Source of the DNA: Polychytrium aggregatum
Taxonomy: Eukaryota; Chytridiomycota; Chytridiomycetes; Polychytriales
Length of the DNA stretch: 64,000 nucleotides
Direction: 5' to 3'
Assembly: GCF_025602895.1 (NCBI RefSeq)
Contig: NW_026516208.1
Coordinates: 1,090,015-1,154,014, forward strand
The notes beneath the pieces are model-generated. The model saw only the letters and a program-made list of their open reading frames with translations. It did no database searches and was not told the DNA's origin. Positions 10,167-25,050 of the stretch are shown in pieces (position 1 is the first letter of the stretch; the number at the start of each line of letters is the position of its first letter). The position numbers and the translations under genes are program-made.

Positions 10167-11974
10167 ATGAACTCCTTCAAGCCTTCTCTCAAAATGAAGC
10201 CAGTCTCCAAATCTTTGGTCAAGGGCGATAAGATCACTCCAGAGTCGGTCTCCAAGTAGGTTTGCCGACGCCCCGACTTTGCAGCCATGATTACGCGTTT
10301 TCGCATCCTGCCCTTCGGTACTCCCGTGGCCGATGGCACCCTGAAGTTGTGCCTCAAATCATGCTCGGCTGTCACAGGGGTCGTCTTTGAGAGACTCCGA
10401 TCTCGGTCGCGGGCATCACGCATCATTCGGTGACGTCTCCATCGCGCTTTCTGGACTTATCATGATACTCTTGCCTATTGATCTCCCATGAATCGGCCTC
10501 ATCCGACACCAGACTCACGAAGCCGACTGTGGGAGTATGCTACATCGGCTGCCGCATTTACAGCCGTCGATCGCTTCCGCGATTTCTCTCGTGGCTTTAT
10601 GAGTTCCTTGCTTACAGAGCCTTCTGCATACAGTTTCTCTGCCCGATATCTGCCAACCGGCACATCCAGGTGACTTGCACTGAAACCAGCTTTGTTTTCG
10701 TCCACCAGCTACCTGTGGCCGCGTTTTCGTTGACTAGTGTGGGATATGCAGCTCCTGGAAACCATTCTGACCCGTTGTTAATCTCTCACCCGACAGTTTC
10801 TCCAGTTCAATATCCGAGATGTCGCAAACGACAAGGTTAATCTCCGATTGGCAAATTCTATCGCCAATAACACACTCCCAATAACTCAGACATTCCTCTC
10901 AGGTGTATTTTGACATTGCCCGACCGGATATCCCCATCGACTGGGCCGAGCTCGACGCTGGATGGTAAGCTGCGGCATCTCGTGTGATAGTCACAACACG
11001 CTCTCGCGACGTGTCGCTGCGACTCCAATATTATACAGAGTACCGATTCGATTCTCGATTCACCTTTCAAGTGGAGATGAGATTCGAATGGTCCACTACA
11101 AATTTGACCGAGATTTTCTGAAGGCGAAGCGAATCGGAACTCGGTGAGCTAACCTGGTTATCGTTGCCCTCGGAATCGAAGTGACTCTTGCTTGATCCCG
11201 GTACTGCGAGGGAGCTGGCATGTCACTTTAGTATGCGTCTCGGCTGTGTCGACAGAATGTGTGCCTTTACAGTGCATTGCCATTGACCTCAAATATATCC
11301 ACGAATTGAATCACGCTTTGGCATCGGGCTAGACTCACTTTTGCAGTTGGTCCTCAGGAGCTGAAGGGATTTCGAATGATCGAGAGACATTACTTTCGTG
11401 GCAAGCTGATCAAGTCTTTCGACTTTGATTTTGGATTCGGTGTCCGTATCCGATACTGTGCTGGATTCGCACTCGTCGTTCCGGTAGTGCACGATCGTCC
11501 GTGCCCGAAATTCATTGACATTTGATTGTTCTTAGATCCCAAATAGCGTCAATACATGGGAAAACATATATGAGGTTTGTTGACGGCCTCACCAGCAGTG
11601 CCTTGCCTCCGCTCACCGCCTCGGTATCGAACACCAAGCAGTAATGCGGCTATTGCGGATTTACGGAGCTACGCGGTTGCGCGGCATGTCCTATCCGCCT
11701 CCAGAATGATAGCCTCATCTATTCTGACTCGTGATTATCCAACACAGGTTCCTTCACTTGATGCTAGGACAAGTAAGTATGGAGTTGGTTGGGCGAAATT
11801 GCTTAGACGAATTCAAATTACTCTTCAAGCTTGTTCACAAATCACACATTCGTCGGCGCAACCTGTTCAGTTCAAGAAATGATGAAATGCCCAAATGAAA
11901 CCATCTCCGATAGTTTCTACTTTGTCGACGGAAACCTCATCATGCAGAACAAAGCGTACTTTTCCTATATATGA
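10167..11974 (+). CDS. UNC119: UNC119/PDE6D-family lipid-binding ciliary trafficking chaperone
   Basis: Ten short exons chain in phase: 10167-10255, 10618-10669, 10797-10835, 10903-10964, 11072-11143, 11256-11271, 11358-11441, 11536-11574, 11748-11772 and 11871-11974 (stop TGA), about 193 residues. The product shows UNC119 landmarks in order: [62 protein letters not shown] and [20 protein letters not shown]119 binds myristoylated cargo and delivers it to cilia. The protein is shorter at the N-terminus than animal UNC119. One junction is uncertain: exon 7 may end at 11441 (weak donor GTCCGT, best alignment) or at 11483 (better donor, 14 extra residues). Exon 6 is only 16 bases. No long open frame marks this gene, so frame-based searches would miss it. 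It starts 147 bases after the Fanzor unit. Confidence 0.88.
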
Positions 11975-12163
11975 CGGACAAGAACTGAAGTCTCGGGTCG
12001 ATACATGGCCGCTTGGGCGTACCGTTCAGATCGCAGACGAAGCTCTCACCTGTAGTCCATCGTTTCAGCCGTTACACATGACACATGAGCAAACGATGCA
12101 CTGTCCCATTGGAACGAGCATGTAATCTGTGGTGGCCTGTGTCTAGCAAAGCCATATGCAATA
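11975..12163. other. Intergenic, no gene seen
   Basis: Short 3' flank of UNC119. Nothing recognisable up to the Fanzor relic. Confidence 0.5.
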
Positions 12164-12290
12164 AAACAGATCACTGTGGGCAGGTCGATTGCGGAGACCA
12201 GGGAGCGGCCGGAGGTCTTCACTCGGGGGCTGTCGAGGAGAACGCTTTCATTGTATAAGGCTGGGTTGAACGCGAGTTATCTCATACAGC
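12164..12290 (+). pseudogene. Relic of a second Fanzor (C-terminal end only)
   Basis: About 70 bases at 12169-12238 align base for base with the last codons of the intact Fanzor (9862-9931), including GCAGGTCGATT and GGTCTTCACTCGG. The same frame reads ITVGRSIAETRERPEVFTRGLS, against ITVCRSIVKIGERPAVFTRRLP in the intact copy. The frame stays open a little further. Upstream parts of the gene and the inverted repeats are not visible, so this is a 5'-truncated and diverged remnant. Confidence 0.75.
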
Positions 12291-12526
12291 ACTTTGTTCA
12301 GGGGGGAGGAGGAATACGGAGGGATTCCCCTGGACAAAGAGTGTAAGTTTGTGTAAACCCCTCTCGGCACGCCACACCGCCAATCCGCATTCCCAAGCCG
12401 TTTCGGTGCTCTCGTTCCGGGATGTGCCGCTCCATTTGAAAGTTGCGTTTGGGCGAGGTCAAGGTGTTCTGAGCCAGATGCTCTTGCGATTCCTTTCGGT
12501 TGAATTGCACCTCCAAGCCCAGAAAC

Positions 12527-15418
12527 ATGGAAGCGAACACGGATTCGGTGCGCTCGGATATCCAGGTACGGGGGTTTGTTGGCTCCTCAAGTTCGTGTTG
12601 GCAGCGGGCTGACCGTTTTTTCGAATATCGTGGGCTCTGCGTTCCAAGAAATCGCACTTGCCAGTCTAAGCACCCTACTATCCATCGCCACCCCTTCGAA
12701 AAATAATCCACCCCTGCACAGAGATGGAGAGCCATTACCAACACCTGGAATGAAACTGGGCATCTCACCGAAAGAGTTGGGCTGATTCCCAAGAAAAGCC
12801 ACAAAGTCAAAGCCACCCTCCACACCCACAGCAAAGGCACAGCGAAATCGCGGACACAGCCGCCGCGGACACTCAACACATATCTGGATCGACTGGTTGT
12901 GGCCCAGAAAAAGGATATTGACTCGCTCTCCCGCGGGCCCATGAGCGTTCGAAAAATGAACACCACATTCGATGAGGTCAAGGGCATTGATCCGCTTTCC
13001 AAAGTCGTGCCTGGGCCAAGGACCGCAACCGCATCGGCAGCCAACAGTGTTCCCTCACGCCCTCGCACTCAAACAGGCTCCGGCAGCTGCACCATCGCCC
13101 AGAAGCCTGTCTCTGGAAAATCGAGCTCTGCACGAGACTCACGAGCAGCGCCGATCAAAGCACGCTCGGCTCATTCAGAGACCTACAGTCAGGCCACAGG
13201 TCCGCCGATGCCCGATAGGCCCGATATTGCGCCGGATGATACATCGCTGATTCCAAGTGGAGATGGTATTCATCAGGTGCTTGAGCAATACGATCCCGTT
13301 AAGCTGATGGAGGCCAAGGAGAAAGCCCAGCACGAAGCACCCGCAAATGTGGAGCCGCACAAACCTCGCGATGTCACTAATGTCGCGATGGAACTGAAGA
13401 AGACTCGGCGCTTTATCCCGAGTTACCACACAAGCTTCACCAAATCGGACCAGTACCAAACACTCAAAACGATTGACGAAAAGGTCGTCGAGGGATCTTG
13501 GAAATACAGGCAGGGAAGTTTTGCCAAGGCCGATCGCCTTGCCGAGCTCCAGGACTATGTTCAAACGGTAGGCGCACACATGATCCCGGTGGGCCATGCT
13601 GCGAGGCATTGTGACCATGCAATCGGAGGAAATGCGGGCAGGATGGATTGTCGCTGAATCAGCATCTCCGCTCTTCTCCCTCGCGACTCGCTGCTGAAAC
13701 TAGGAAATCAGAGCGCTAGGGTGCGACGGCTCCGGGCCAGATCTGAGGCGTCTTCAGATCTACAGTGTCTGCTTTGACCAAGTGATCGCCGAGTTTAGAA
13801 CTTATGGGCCTTTGCTCGCAGAGATCAAAGTGAGGGTGCTGTCGTCGTTCTGTGCTGGCCTGCTGTCGCTGTATGCTCGCTGTCAGTCATGGGCATGTTG
13901 CGTCATTACTTATGCATGGCTCGGCGTATCCAGCGAGAATACGATAGAGTCATTGCCACATACAAGTATGATGAAAAAGAACGAGACTTTTTGCGATCAA
14001 AAGTTCAAAAGTTGCTGAGTCAAAACGAAAACAGACTGTTGCTGAAGTATGAGCGCAGGAAGTGTATCAAACTGGAGGAGGAGACGGATCGACTGGATGG
14101 TAAGACGGCGATAGCAGCCGGTGATGCTCTTAGTCGCGCGCATGGCCAACCAATAATGAAAGTTGTGCTGAAATTGCAATCTCCTGCATACATGATTTTA
14201 CACAAGCCGAGAATCAATTGTGAGTGATGTCTGCACCATTCAGCACACCGAGAACTGGGCAGCTCCGGCGGCCGCTGCACGTGCTTTTCAGCCACAAGTG
14301 GTAATTGGAACGCTGGCCTTCATTTGATACACCGCCAGCCTCAAGTCCGAGCTTAAGCGCAAGCTCTCTCTCTACGCTGGATATTTGCCGGCATCGGTGT
14401 TCCAGGAGAAAAGGAAGGATGAAATACGTAAGCTTGCTCTTCACAATGCCCCATGTCGCGAATTGCTGCCCGAGAGCATACATTGCAGAGCATCATAGCA
14501 AAACATAGAGGTCTTTCAGATCGAAGATGAAAGCGATATCAAGCCAAGAACGAGGCTGCTTACTTGGTCTGCTTTCCATCCGCACTGACGATGCTGTGAT
14601 ACTCGAGGCAGTGCTCAAAGACTCAAGTATTCGACGTCATGCTATTGGCGAGGATCCCATCACCGTCTATGAGGGGCGCATCGCTAATCTCGAAGCAGAT
14701 AACGAGGCACGATATGTCGATATCAAAGCATTAGAGCGAGCACTCGAAATGGATTATGTTCCGCGCCAGCTACATGAAAAGCTTGACGATGGGTACAGAG
14801 AAGCCGAAAGCGAACTCCGAAGAATTCGCGAGCGCGCCACCCAGCTTGAGAAAGATCTGGCACAGAAGCAGGAAGAGCTCACCAAAACAGAGGCGGCCCT
14901 GCGCGAGAAGGAAGAGCAGTATCTCTTTCTCATCAGCGAATACAAGTAAGCCGATGCCTTTGCTACTTGATATGCCTCGACCAACTATTTGGAGCATAAG
15001 CAGGACTGCAGACATCTCGCACTGTCCACAAGCTATTGCACAGTACTATTAACGCCGCCGACCTCTGTGCCGACCTTTAGTGAACTCTCGGAGGCCATGA
15101 CCAAGCTGGGCAGTACCTCCAATGCCAAGGTCGGTGGTTACTATAGCCGTTCCCGAATGCGATACGTGATAGCAGTGGTGTCCTCGTTATATCCCGAAAG
15201 GCAGTCGATAGAGCGGGGCTATCGTGGGGGGCTACTGAGCTAACATCGGGATTTCATGAACGGGCAGTCGGGATCGGTCGGCAACGCAGCCCAAAATCCT
15301 TCCGGCTCAGGTATCATCAGTACCGCGGCCGGCGTGGATAAATCATCACCTGGGCTTGAAGATGCTCACGCCATCAGCGAACACCGGGAAAGTGCGGTGG
15401 CCCAACCAGATGAATGAT
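12527..15418 (+). CDS. TSNAXIP1: TSNAXIP1-like coiled-coil protein (probable flagellar protein)
   Basis: Firm exons in phase: 12527-12565, 12722-13567, 13704-13829 and 13934-14099. They give an unstructured N-terminal half, then the TSNAXIP1 N-terminal signature: LQDYVQTEIRALG, RRLQIYSVCFDQVIAEFRTY, GPLLAEIK, REYDRVIATYKYDEKERDFL. Further coding blocks follow at about 14339-14427 (SELKRKLSLYAGYLPASVF), 14509-14560 and 14600-14945 (long coiled coil with DYVPRQLHEKL). The last exon is probably about 15269-15418, ending in HRESAVAQPDE. Junctions after 14099 are not all resolved in phase. TSNAXIP1 in animals is a sperm and cilium protein that binds translin-associated factor X. The family call rests on the pattern around RLQIYS...FRTYGPLLAEIK; the remainder is generic coiled coil. 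Confidence 0.7.
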
Positions 15419-15902
15419 CCAACGCCAACGAACACGTCGACAGAGAGATCCTTGTCGACTTAATGACATGCCTTATGTATGGCCCGGTGGGGAGTGTCCT
15501 GGCTGCTCCCTGTTACCCACTGCGATGGTGATGGGCAGTGAAGGAGCGGCTCGAGATAGTCGGAAAGCATCAGGCGACGAGGCGTGGAGCCATTTTCCGT
15601 GACTTGCTTCCGTGGGTGGATGATTATTGCCGTGTATTGTCGTCCCAACAAATGATCCCAACAAGGAGGATGCCCCGCCTCATTTTTGAACGCTGCAAAT
15701 CTATTCATATCGATTGGCTGCAACAGTGGTAGTAGTGACACAATCGATTCGCATCAACCAGCCATCAAATGGAAGCTCTCTATGATGTAACCAAAGAGCG
15801 ACTCGCGGATCCACAATCATGTCCGTGTCCTCGAGCGCACGGAGTATGGTACATTTCCTAACAAGCTTCGGGCTTGCTGCGCCGAACAGGAGGGTTCCCA
15901 GG
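15419..15902. other. Intergenic between convergent genes, no gene seen
   Basis: The 3' ends of the TSNAXIP1-like gene and the golgin face each other here. Open frames are short and unrecognisable. Confidence 0.45.
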
Positions 15903-18900
15903 CGATCACAGAACAAAAGCCTTGCCGGTGCAACTCCGACAGCCAGTGAAATCGCGAACATCTCCGTTGATGAGCATTCCCTTTACAACACCGTTTCGAA
16001 TAGCTTCCTGGGCTCTTCTGAGCAAATCTTCGCGCTGAAGCTGCTCCTTTTCAACCATCTCGCGAGTAATAGCATGCTGTCCAGGGGACAAGGGACCACG
16101 AATGAGGTCTTGATCCTTTTCACTATGGTCCTGACTGTGATCATGGCTATGATCGTGACTGTGATCGTGAGGCTCGTAATAATGGTCGTGATCATGGCCG
16201 TGGCGGCTGTCGTGGTGGTCGTGGTGGTCGCGGTGGTCGCGGTGGTCGTGATCGTGATCGTGGTGGTGATCGTGGTGGTCGTGGACATGGTCATGGTCAT
16301 GGTCGTGGCGGTCGTGGTGGCCATGGTCATTGTTGGCGGTCTGGTGAATTGCATTCGATTGTTTGTTTTCTGCTCTCTCCTTCGAATGTTGCTCCAGCGA
16401 GATCACTCGGGCAATGCTCTGAGTTGGGGTTATCAGGATCTTGGCTGGTTCTTGCTGATGCGATATCGAGGCAGGACGACCGTCAAGGCTGGCGCTCAAT
16501 AAGGCACTAGGGATGGCGCTGGGATCAAGGTGGCCATCCCTTTGAATCCGAACAACAAACTTGCGCAGCTGTTGGATCAGCGCCCGTCGCTCTTGGTGAT
16601 AGAGTTGGATGTAGTCGGGCAGGGCGTCGACTTCGGCTGTTAACGAGAAAATGTGGCAATTAGCTGCGACGGTAAACGTGAACGACACTGCAGTAGCGAT
16701 TTCACTATATGCAGTATTAGCCTACCGGAAAGAAGGACGTTGAGTTTCCGCTCCTTATCCAACTCGCTGGACAAGACTTGATTCGTTTTAATTACTTCCC
16801 CGAGTTGGTGTTTGTACTGTTTTAGGGAGGCTTTCATGGCCGAGAGTTCGTCAGCTTCGCCAGAATCTCCTACCAGGCTACCAGATGCCTGTTTTAACTC
16901 TTGGCTTGCTGCCGATCCGTCCAATGCTTTGTCGAGGGCGGTTGCCGGGTGCTCGGAATCCAAGTCAGCGGGTGAGTCGGCAGGCAGCTGGCTAGTTATT
17001 GAAGCATTCTCGAGGAGTTTTTGGTCTCGGAGGGCTTGTAGCGACTCAAGCTCCAGAAGGTATCTGTTGGCAGAGTCACCATGAAATAGTTAGTATGAAG
17101 CGACTCGAGCTAAGAGCCGTATTCAACTGGCTTGTCTCCGATCGACAGAGATTGAGAAGGGACTTGCCGTTGGATGCGCCGCCTCTCTGTTTCTAGTTCG
17201 CTGGCAAGCGCAGCTTTCTCGTCGTTGATAGCGATATGACGCTCTCGCAGCTCGCCAAGCTGAAATACGAGGCTTTTGTTCTCTGCATAGAGCCTGGAGA
17301 CCTTCTCAGTCATTTCCGTCAGCGTATCGTTCAGTTTCACCTTGGACTCCATATCTTCAAGCCAGCGTTTGCGAAGCTTGTCAAACTCAACGGAAGTGGA
17401 CTCTCTCTCGGCCATGGACTGCTCAAGTTCAAGCAGTCGGACTTGCGTAGAGCCCAGCAGCTCGTGTTTGTCTTGAAGCTGTTGGGTCGTTGATGTTAAT
17501 GCAAATTCCAAATCCTGAACACGCGCTTCAAGGAAGAGCTTCGCGTCGGTCTCGAGAGCGTATTTGACCCGAAGCCCTTCGTTCTCTTCCTCGACTTGGC
17601 GAAAGACTATGGCTTCGTTATCGAAACCTCGCCGAGCCGATTCGAGCTGCGCGGAACAAGCAAGATGTTAGTGTGGGCCATGGAGCCACTCGTATCAGCA
17701 AACTTGACGCACCGCACAGTCATGTTGATGTTATCCAGCCCGTTAGCATCCAGACATCGTTTCGGATTCTACATAGACGCAATTCAGTCCAGTAGCACTG
17801 TTCTTGTCGATAGCCGTACCTCTGCAATTGTGGATTCAAGGCGCTCACGCCAGACATTGGTTTCTGTCTGTGCTTTGTGCAATGCTTGCTCCAGCTCCGC
17901 AACTTGGTGCGCTATTTCTGCGCCACGACCGGGCTCCTCAGCAGAGATAGCGGTTAGGCGCTCGTCTTGTATTCGAAGCCTCTCAAGCAAGGCGAGTTTC
18001 TCAGTCTCCAGCCGAATATTGGCGGTGGCTTGGATTTTGCATTTTTCTGCGAGCTGCTGGTATTCCTGATTCAGTAAGAGAACATCTTGCTGGGCATGCT
18101 GGAGCTCCAGCTTCATGACAGAAAGATCCTGAGAATGGTCAATCTGTGGACTCTTCTCGTCCTTTAGGGTCTGCAACTCGCTTTGAATTTGCAGCAGATA
18201 CTGCTCCAGGGCAATTTTTTCATTCAAGAGATGATGCTTCTCCGATATGAGGGCGTTGCTTTTTTGCTCCAGGCGCGACCGTTCCTCAATCAGCGCATTT
18301 ATCGTTTGAAGATGTGACTGAGCAAGAGAAGACTGGGAAGGCTGAGCGAACTCGAGAACGGGTGCAAATGAGGGTGACGTGGTGCTTGACAGAGGGCTCC
18401 GAGATTGAAGGGAAGGCTGTAGCAAGATGCCCAGGGGCTGGTCAGCATATGAAACAGATCACGGGCTCATGCAACTGCCCCCATGAGTTGGACACAAACA
18501 ACGACAAATTCCAAGACATATGGGAAAGGGAGGACACACGAGGAGACACGAGGACTGGATGAGGCAAGACGATGCTCGAGGAGGCAGTAGGATGCAGTAG
18601 GATGCACAGTTGCATTGGTGGGCAGGGATAGGGCAGGCTGATCGTGTCCGTCACGGTAAGCGAGCCAAGAAGCGAGCGGGTGTAAGGTAAGGCTCGTATA
18701 AATTTCATGGCAATTCGTGTACTCTGGCTACCTCGATGATCGAATGCGGTCTGGGCGAGCCTTCGGTGGAAGCATCAGGCTGAAATGATGCTGATGGAGG
18801 AGGGGGCTATCGAAGAAACGAGTGAGATGGCAAGCCGCGAGAACACAAGCTGCTCCAGAATTGGATCGAAAAAAATGGAAACCCTGCTTGCACAATCATG

Positions 18901-19315
18901 GATGTAAATTCAGGGATGCGAAAAGAAACACAGCCGGTAACGACGAACATGAGACGCAAGGCCTGGAGAGAGTGTTGGCGACTGGGCTTGGATTGCTTGA
19001 AGCTCAGCAGGCAGTGGGTCGCTCACAGGAGAGGGCGACATGACCGCGCGCTGCTTCTTCTGGAAGGACTTGAGCTTATAAAGGCAAGCGGGTATTTGTG
19101 GCGTGAGCGAAGAGCATGGTGGGCCGGCAGTGTGGTGGTGATGCTTCCACACACAAGTAGATGCACGGCGCTCTGGGTCAAGCAGGATCTCTGCACGAAG
19201 CGGCTCTGTTGGATAGCAAGCGCAGGCGAGCTGTCGCCGCAATATCGCTGGCGCCTACCATGCGCTTTGCGGCAAGCAGCTTTTCCTGGCGCTCTTGATC
19301 GGCTGTCGAAGACAT
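15903..19315 (-). CDS. GM130 (GOLGA2)-like golgin
   Basis: Minus-strand gene of several exons: 19315-19259 (MSSTADQERQEKLLAAKRM), 19074-18949 (LKSFQKKQR...), 18437-17820, about 17642-17110, about 17064-16730 and about 16638-15903 (stop TGA 15905-15903). The head (RQEKLLAAKRM-LKSFQKKQR) resembles the p115/GRASP-binding basic head of GM130. QTINALIEERSRLE and long coiled coils follow, and near the end PDYIQLYHQERRALI resembles the conserved golgin YIxLYxxQR motif. Golgins tether vesicles at the cis-Golgi. The C-terminal exon has an unusual His/Asp-rich tract before a short tail ending CRSCTGKAFVL. The exact donor near 17110-17160 is unresolved and one more exon may lie between 18948 and 18438. 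It is divergent from the Aurora kinase gene. Confidence 0.72.
16120..16345 (-). repeat. His/Asp-rich low-complexity tract in the golgin
   Basis: About 70 residues almost entirely His and Asp (HDHDHDHVHDHHDHHHDHDHD and similar), with a (HDHS) repeat section. The DNA is a degenerate GTG/GTC repeat when read on the plus strand. Metal binding is chemically plausible but not shown. Confidence 0.9.
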
Positions 19316-20190
19316 GGCGGCGACGGATTTGCCGGGTGCTGGGGCAGGGGAGTCTGATGGTGGGCCACGCAGGACGCCCAGGACGAGGCGGGCACGGCTA
19401 CGGGGCTGGGGCTGGCAGAGGCAGGGCAAGGGCTCGCAAGGGCTCGCAGGGCTCACGACGCAGGCCCGGATCAATATCGGCCGGATTTGGGCTCCGCGAT
19501 CCCGCTCCTGACACCCACCCGCCGCCATCCTGGCCTTTGGTTTGGGCGTTGCCGACATCGACAACGGCCGCCGCATCATACCAGCCAGCTCGCCAGTGTC
19601 GACAAGAGCCATGCCTCCCCGACCTGCAGAGCCAAGTGATCCCAGAGGCGCAGCCCAGGCATCCATCAAGGCCCTGGCCTCGCATCTGCGACATACTCAT
19701 CTCAAGGAGAACACGGCCGAGTACCACAGGGCAAGTTGGGTGGGATCGCCCCTGCACTTTCTCCACAGGTCGATGGATGTAGATAAACGCAAGCGGAAGC
19801 GCTCCTCCAGCAAACCCATCTACGAGGACTTTGCTTGCATCCCACTTTCCGATCTCGCGGCAAGGACACCTCCGAGCCTTCAATGTGCGCGACCGAGCAC
19901 TGAGCGTATCTCATCCTGATCAACTTGCGCAGATCAACAGACTCGCGGTCGCTGCGAGTGCATCGGGTAAAGCGGCGCCGTTGCAGCAAAATCCTCACAA
20001 GGTCAATATTGCTGATGACACCCAGCCAAGTAGTCATTCAACCACGAGCGCCAAGCCCGTATCGCAACAGGCCTCACAGAGAAGAGCCGGTGCTGCTGTC
20101 CAGGCCTCTGGATACAAGTTGCCGCCAACAGCCGGACTTGCTCCATTGCATCGGCCGCTTGCGCATACGAAGAGCGCGGCAGCGTCGACA
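19316..20190. promoter_or_regulatory. Divergent region between golgin and Aurora kinase
   Basis: About 870 bases between the two chosen start codons. An open frame at 19611-19919 (MPPRPAEPSDPRGA...) looks protein-like but is in a different frame from the kinase, and no splice pair joins them cleanly. It may be an upstream exon of the kinase gene or chance. Confidence 0.35.
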
Positions 20191-21827
20191 ATGACCACCT
20201 CGTCGACACAGAAGACGAGCTTGCCTCAAGATGCTTCCGATCCGACCCAGGCTCTGGCCTCACAGCCCTCTATGGCCCCGACGGAGGACGCTCCCAACTC
20301 TGAAAGTGCTTCGGTGCGCCACAGTCTGAACATCTCGTCGATGGAGCGCTCATGGTCGATCGATGACTTTGACATTGGCAAGCCCCTGGGCCGCGGCAAA
20401 TTTGGGCGGGTCTACCTGGCGCGAGAGAAGCAGAGCGGATATGTAGTAGCTCTGAAGATTCTGTACAAGGACGAAATCACAAAATACAAGGTCGAGAAGC
20501 AGCTGCGTCGAGAGATCGAGATTCAAACAAATCTAAGGTGAGAAGCATGACTATTTGAGGGATCTGAAGTCAAAGGTCACTGTAGGCTCGCGATTACGCT
20601 CAACGGCACGAGAATATGACGTCTCGGCCGCTAAAGCAGACCGGTTGCGCGCTTCCCCTCGACAAGACATGAGAACATCCTGAGGCTCTATGGCTATTTT
20701 TATGACTCCAAGAGGGTTTACCTGATCTTGGAATATGCATCTGGAGGCGAGCTGTTCGATGTCCTGCAAAAGCATCGTCGATTCAAAGAGCATGTTGCCG
20801 CCAAAGTAGGTACCGGCCTGCTTAGCACGAGAGCGAGGGTCTGAGACTCATAGACGGCCGGTTCCACCTTTTCGTCGGGTATCAAGCTGACTGAGATTGA
20901 TTAATATTCACGCCATCATCAGTACATTGCACAGATGGCAAGTGCCCTCAAGTACCTGCACAAGAAAAATGTCATTCATCGCGACATTAAGCCAGGTAGG
21001 AGACTGCTACTTCCGGGTCCGTCGAAAGGACACAGCCCTGACCGCGCCCTTTCGTGGCTCGACCGATCTTGGCCTGCTTTACTAGAGAATATGCTCCTTG
21101 GCATTGGTGGCGAAATCAAACTTGCAGACTTTGGTTGGTCTATCCATGCGCCAAACGCCAGGTCAGGCTCCAGCGCGAGTATTGCATCTGCTTGTCCCAC
21201 CGCAAACATGACTTTCTGGATCTTGCCGTGGCCCATTGAGCGGCCATATTATGGGGGCGATATCCGACTAAAAGCACGTCCGTGGTCGACCTTAGGAGGA
21301 AAACGTTCTGCGGCACTGTGGACTACCTTGCTCCCGAGCTTGTTGCTCGAAATCAGAGCCACGATGCTGGTGTCGATATCTGGGCTCTGGGTGTCCTATG
21401 CTACGAGTTTCTTGTCGGGGATGCACCTTTTGCGAACGAGAAGCAGCAGGTCACATTTCAGCGCATTCAAAACATCGACATCCTCTTCCCTGCTCATGTG
21501 TCTCCGGCGGCTCAGGATCTCATTATCGGGGTAGGCGTCGATGTTCAGTGGCCACGAGGCGTTGTCGGGTCAGCTTGGGCAACCCTACAGACGGCGCGGA
21601 GATCTAACCACTTGTGAATCGGCTCTCTTATTTTCACTCTCGGCAAGCTTCTCCAAAAGGAGCCTCATGACCGCTTGACTCTTGATCAAGTCGCACAGCA
21701 TCCCTGGATTCTTGCGCATACTCAGCCTTTGGACCTCGGGTCACGGCCCCTCAGCTCCAAAGGCAGCCGAAGCAGAGTCCTTGAGAATGATGGCAAAGGG
21801 GATGAGAGTGACGAATGCAACCACTGA
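20191..21827 (+). CDS. IPL1: Aurora-type serine/threonine kinase
   Basis: Six exons in phase: 20191-20537, 20667-20805, 20923-20995, 21086-21161, 21275-21530 and 21648-21827, giving 356 residues from the first ATG in the kinase frame. The kinase domain is complete: glycine loop [12 protein letters not shown] lysine, [12 protein letters not shown], catalytic loop HRDIKPEN, ADFGWS magnesium loop, activation segment [15 protein letters not shown] with the T-loop Thr, [15 protein letters not shown], and the C-lobe phrase [23 protein letters not shown] and the activation segment are Aurora signatures. Aurora kinases act in chromosome bi-orientation and cytokinesis. The N-terminus is uncertain: the frame is open for about 120 residues further up without ATG, so an upstream exon may add to it. 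Confidence 0.9.
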
Positions 21828-22333
21828 TTCATTTGTGACGGATCAATGAAGCTTGGTGACTGCAGCCAGAGTGAGCTATCTTGCCATCAGGGACAAATTT
21901 TATACCAGTCCGGTCCCGGTCCCGGCAAATAACAGTAGACGCAGGGCCAGGAACGAATCGTAAACTGAGCGCTCACATATCATGCTTGAGAGCGATAAGC
22001 AGTGGACAGTGTTCATCAGTGGTCCCTTTGAGATGAAGGCTCATAGACTTACACTCTGCCCGCTGATGTCGTAAGCCACTGTATCCAAGTTCGTCTTTGT
22101 TGGAATGCTCACAGGCCCAACGGTGGAGTAGCTCATATGACCCACGGAATCGCATACCACGAGCTGGCTGTAGCTCTCAGAATAGACAGCTACAGTCGCC
22201 ACGATAAAAAGGTCGATGCCAATCGTTTTTGAAAGACCAACAGGAAGAAACCAGCAAGCCAGCTGACTGGGCGCTTGCATTCACGAACACGCCCGATGGA
22301 GTCTGTAGAATTGTGATATATATTCAGCCAGGC
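21828..22333. other. Intergenic between convergent genes, no gene seen
   Basis: About 500 bases between the Aurora and Cdk stop codons. No supported gene. Confidence 0.45.

Positions 22334-25050
<2,717 letters not shown>

Noticed and set aside
10478-10840. 120-codon open frame within UNC119
   Set aside because: Only its 10618-10669 part fits as an exon; the rest crosses introns and loses similarity.
12298-13068. 256-codon minus-strand open frame
   Set aside because: It overlaps the well-supported exon of the TSNAXIP1-like gene at 12722-13567 and has no recognisable content.
14100-14338. An extra exon of the TSNAXIP1-like gene at 14263-14300
   Set aside because: It has good AG and GT borders but does not bring the phases of its neighbours into agreement, so it was not included.
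15819-16502. Plus-strand frame with runs of Val/Met (possible membrane protein)
   Set aside because: The hydrophobic run is the antisense of the His/Asp codons of the golgin; the minus-strand reading has a continuous golgin context.
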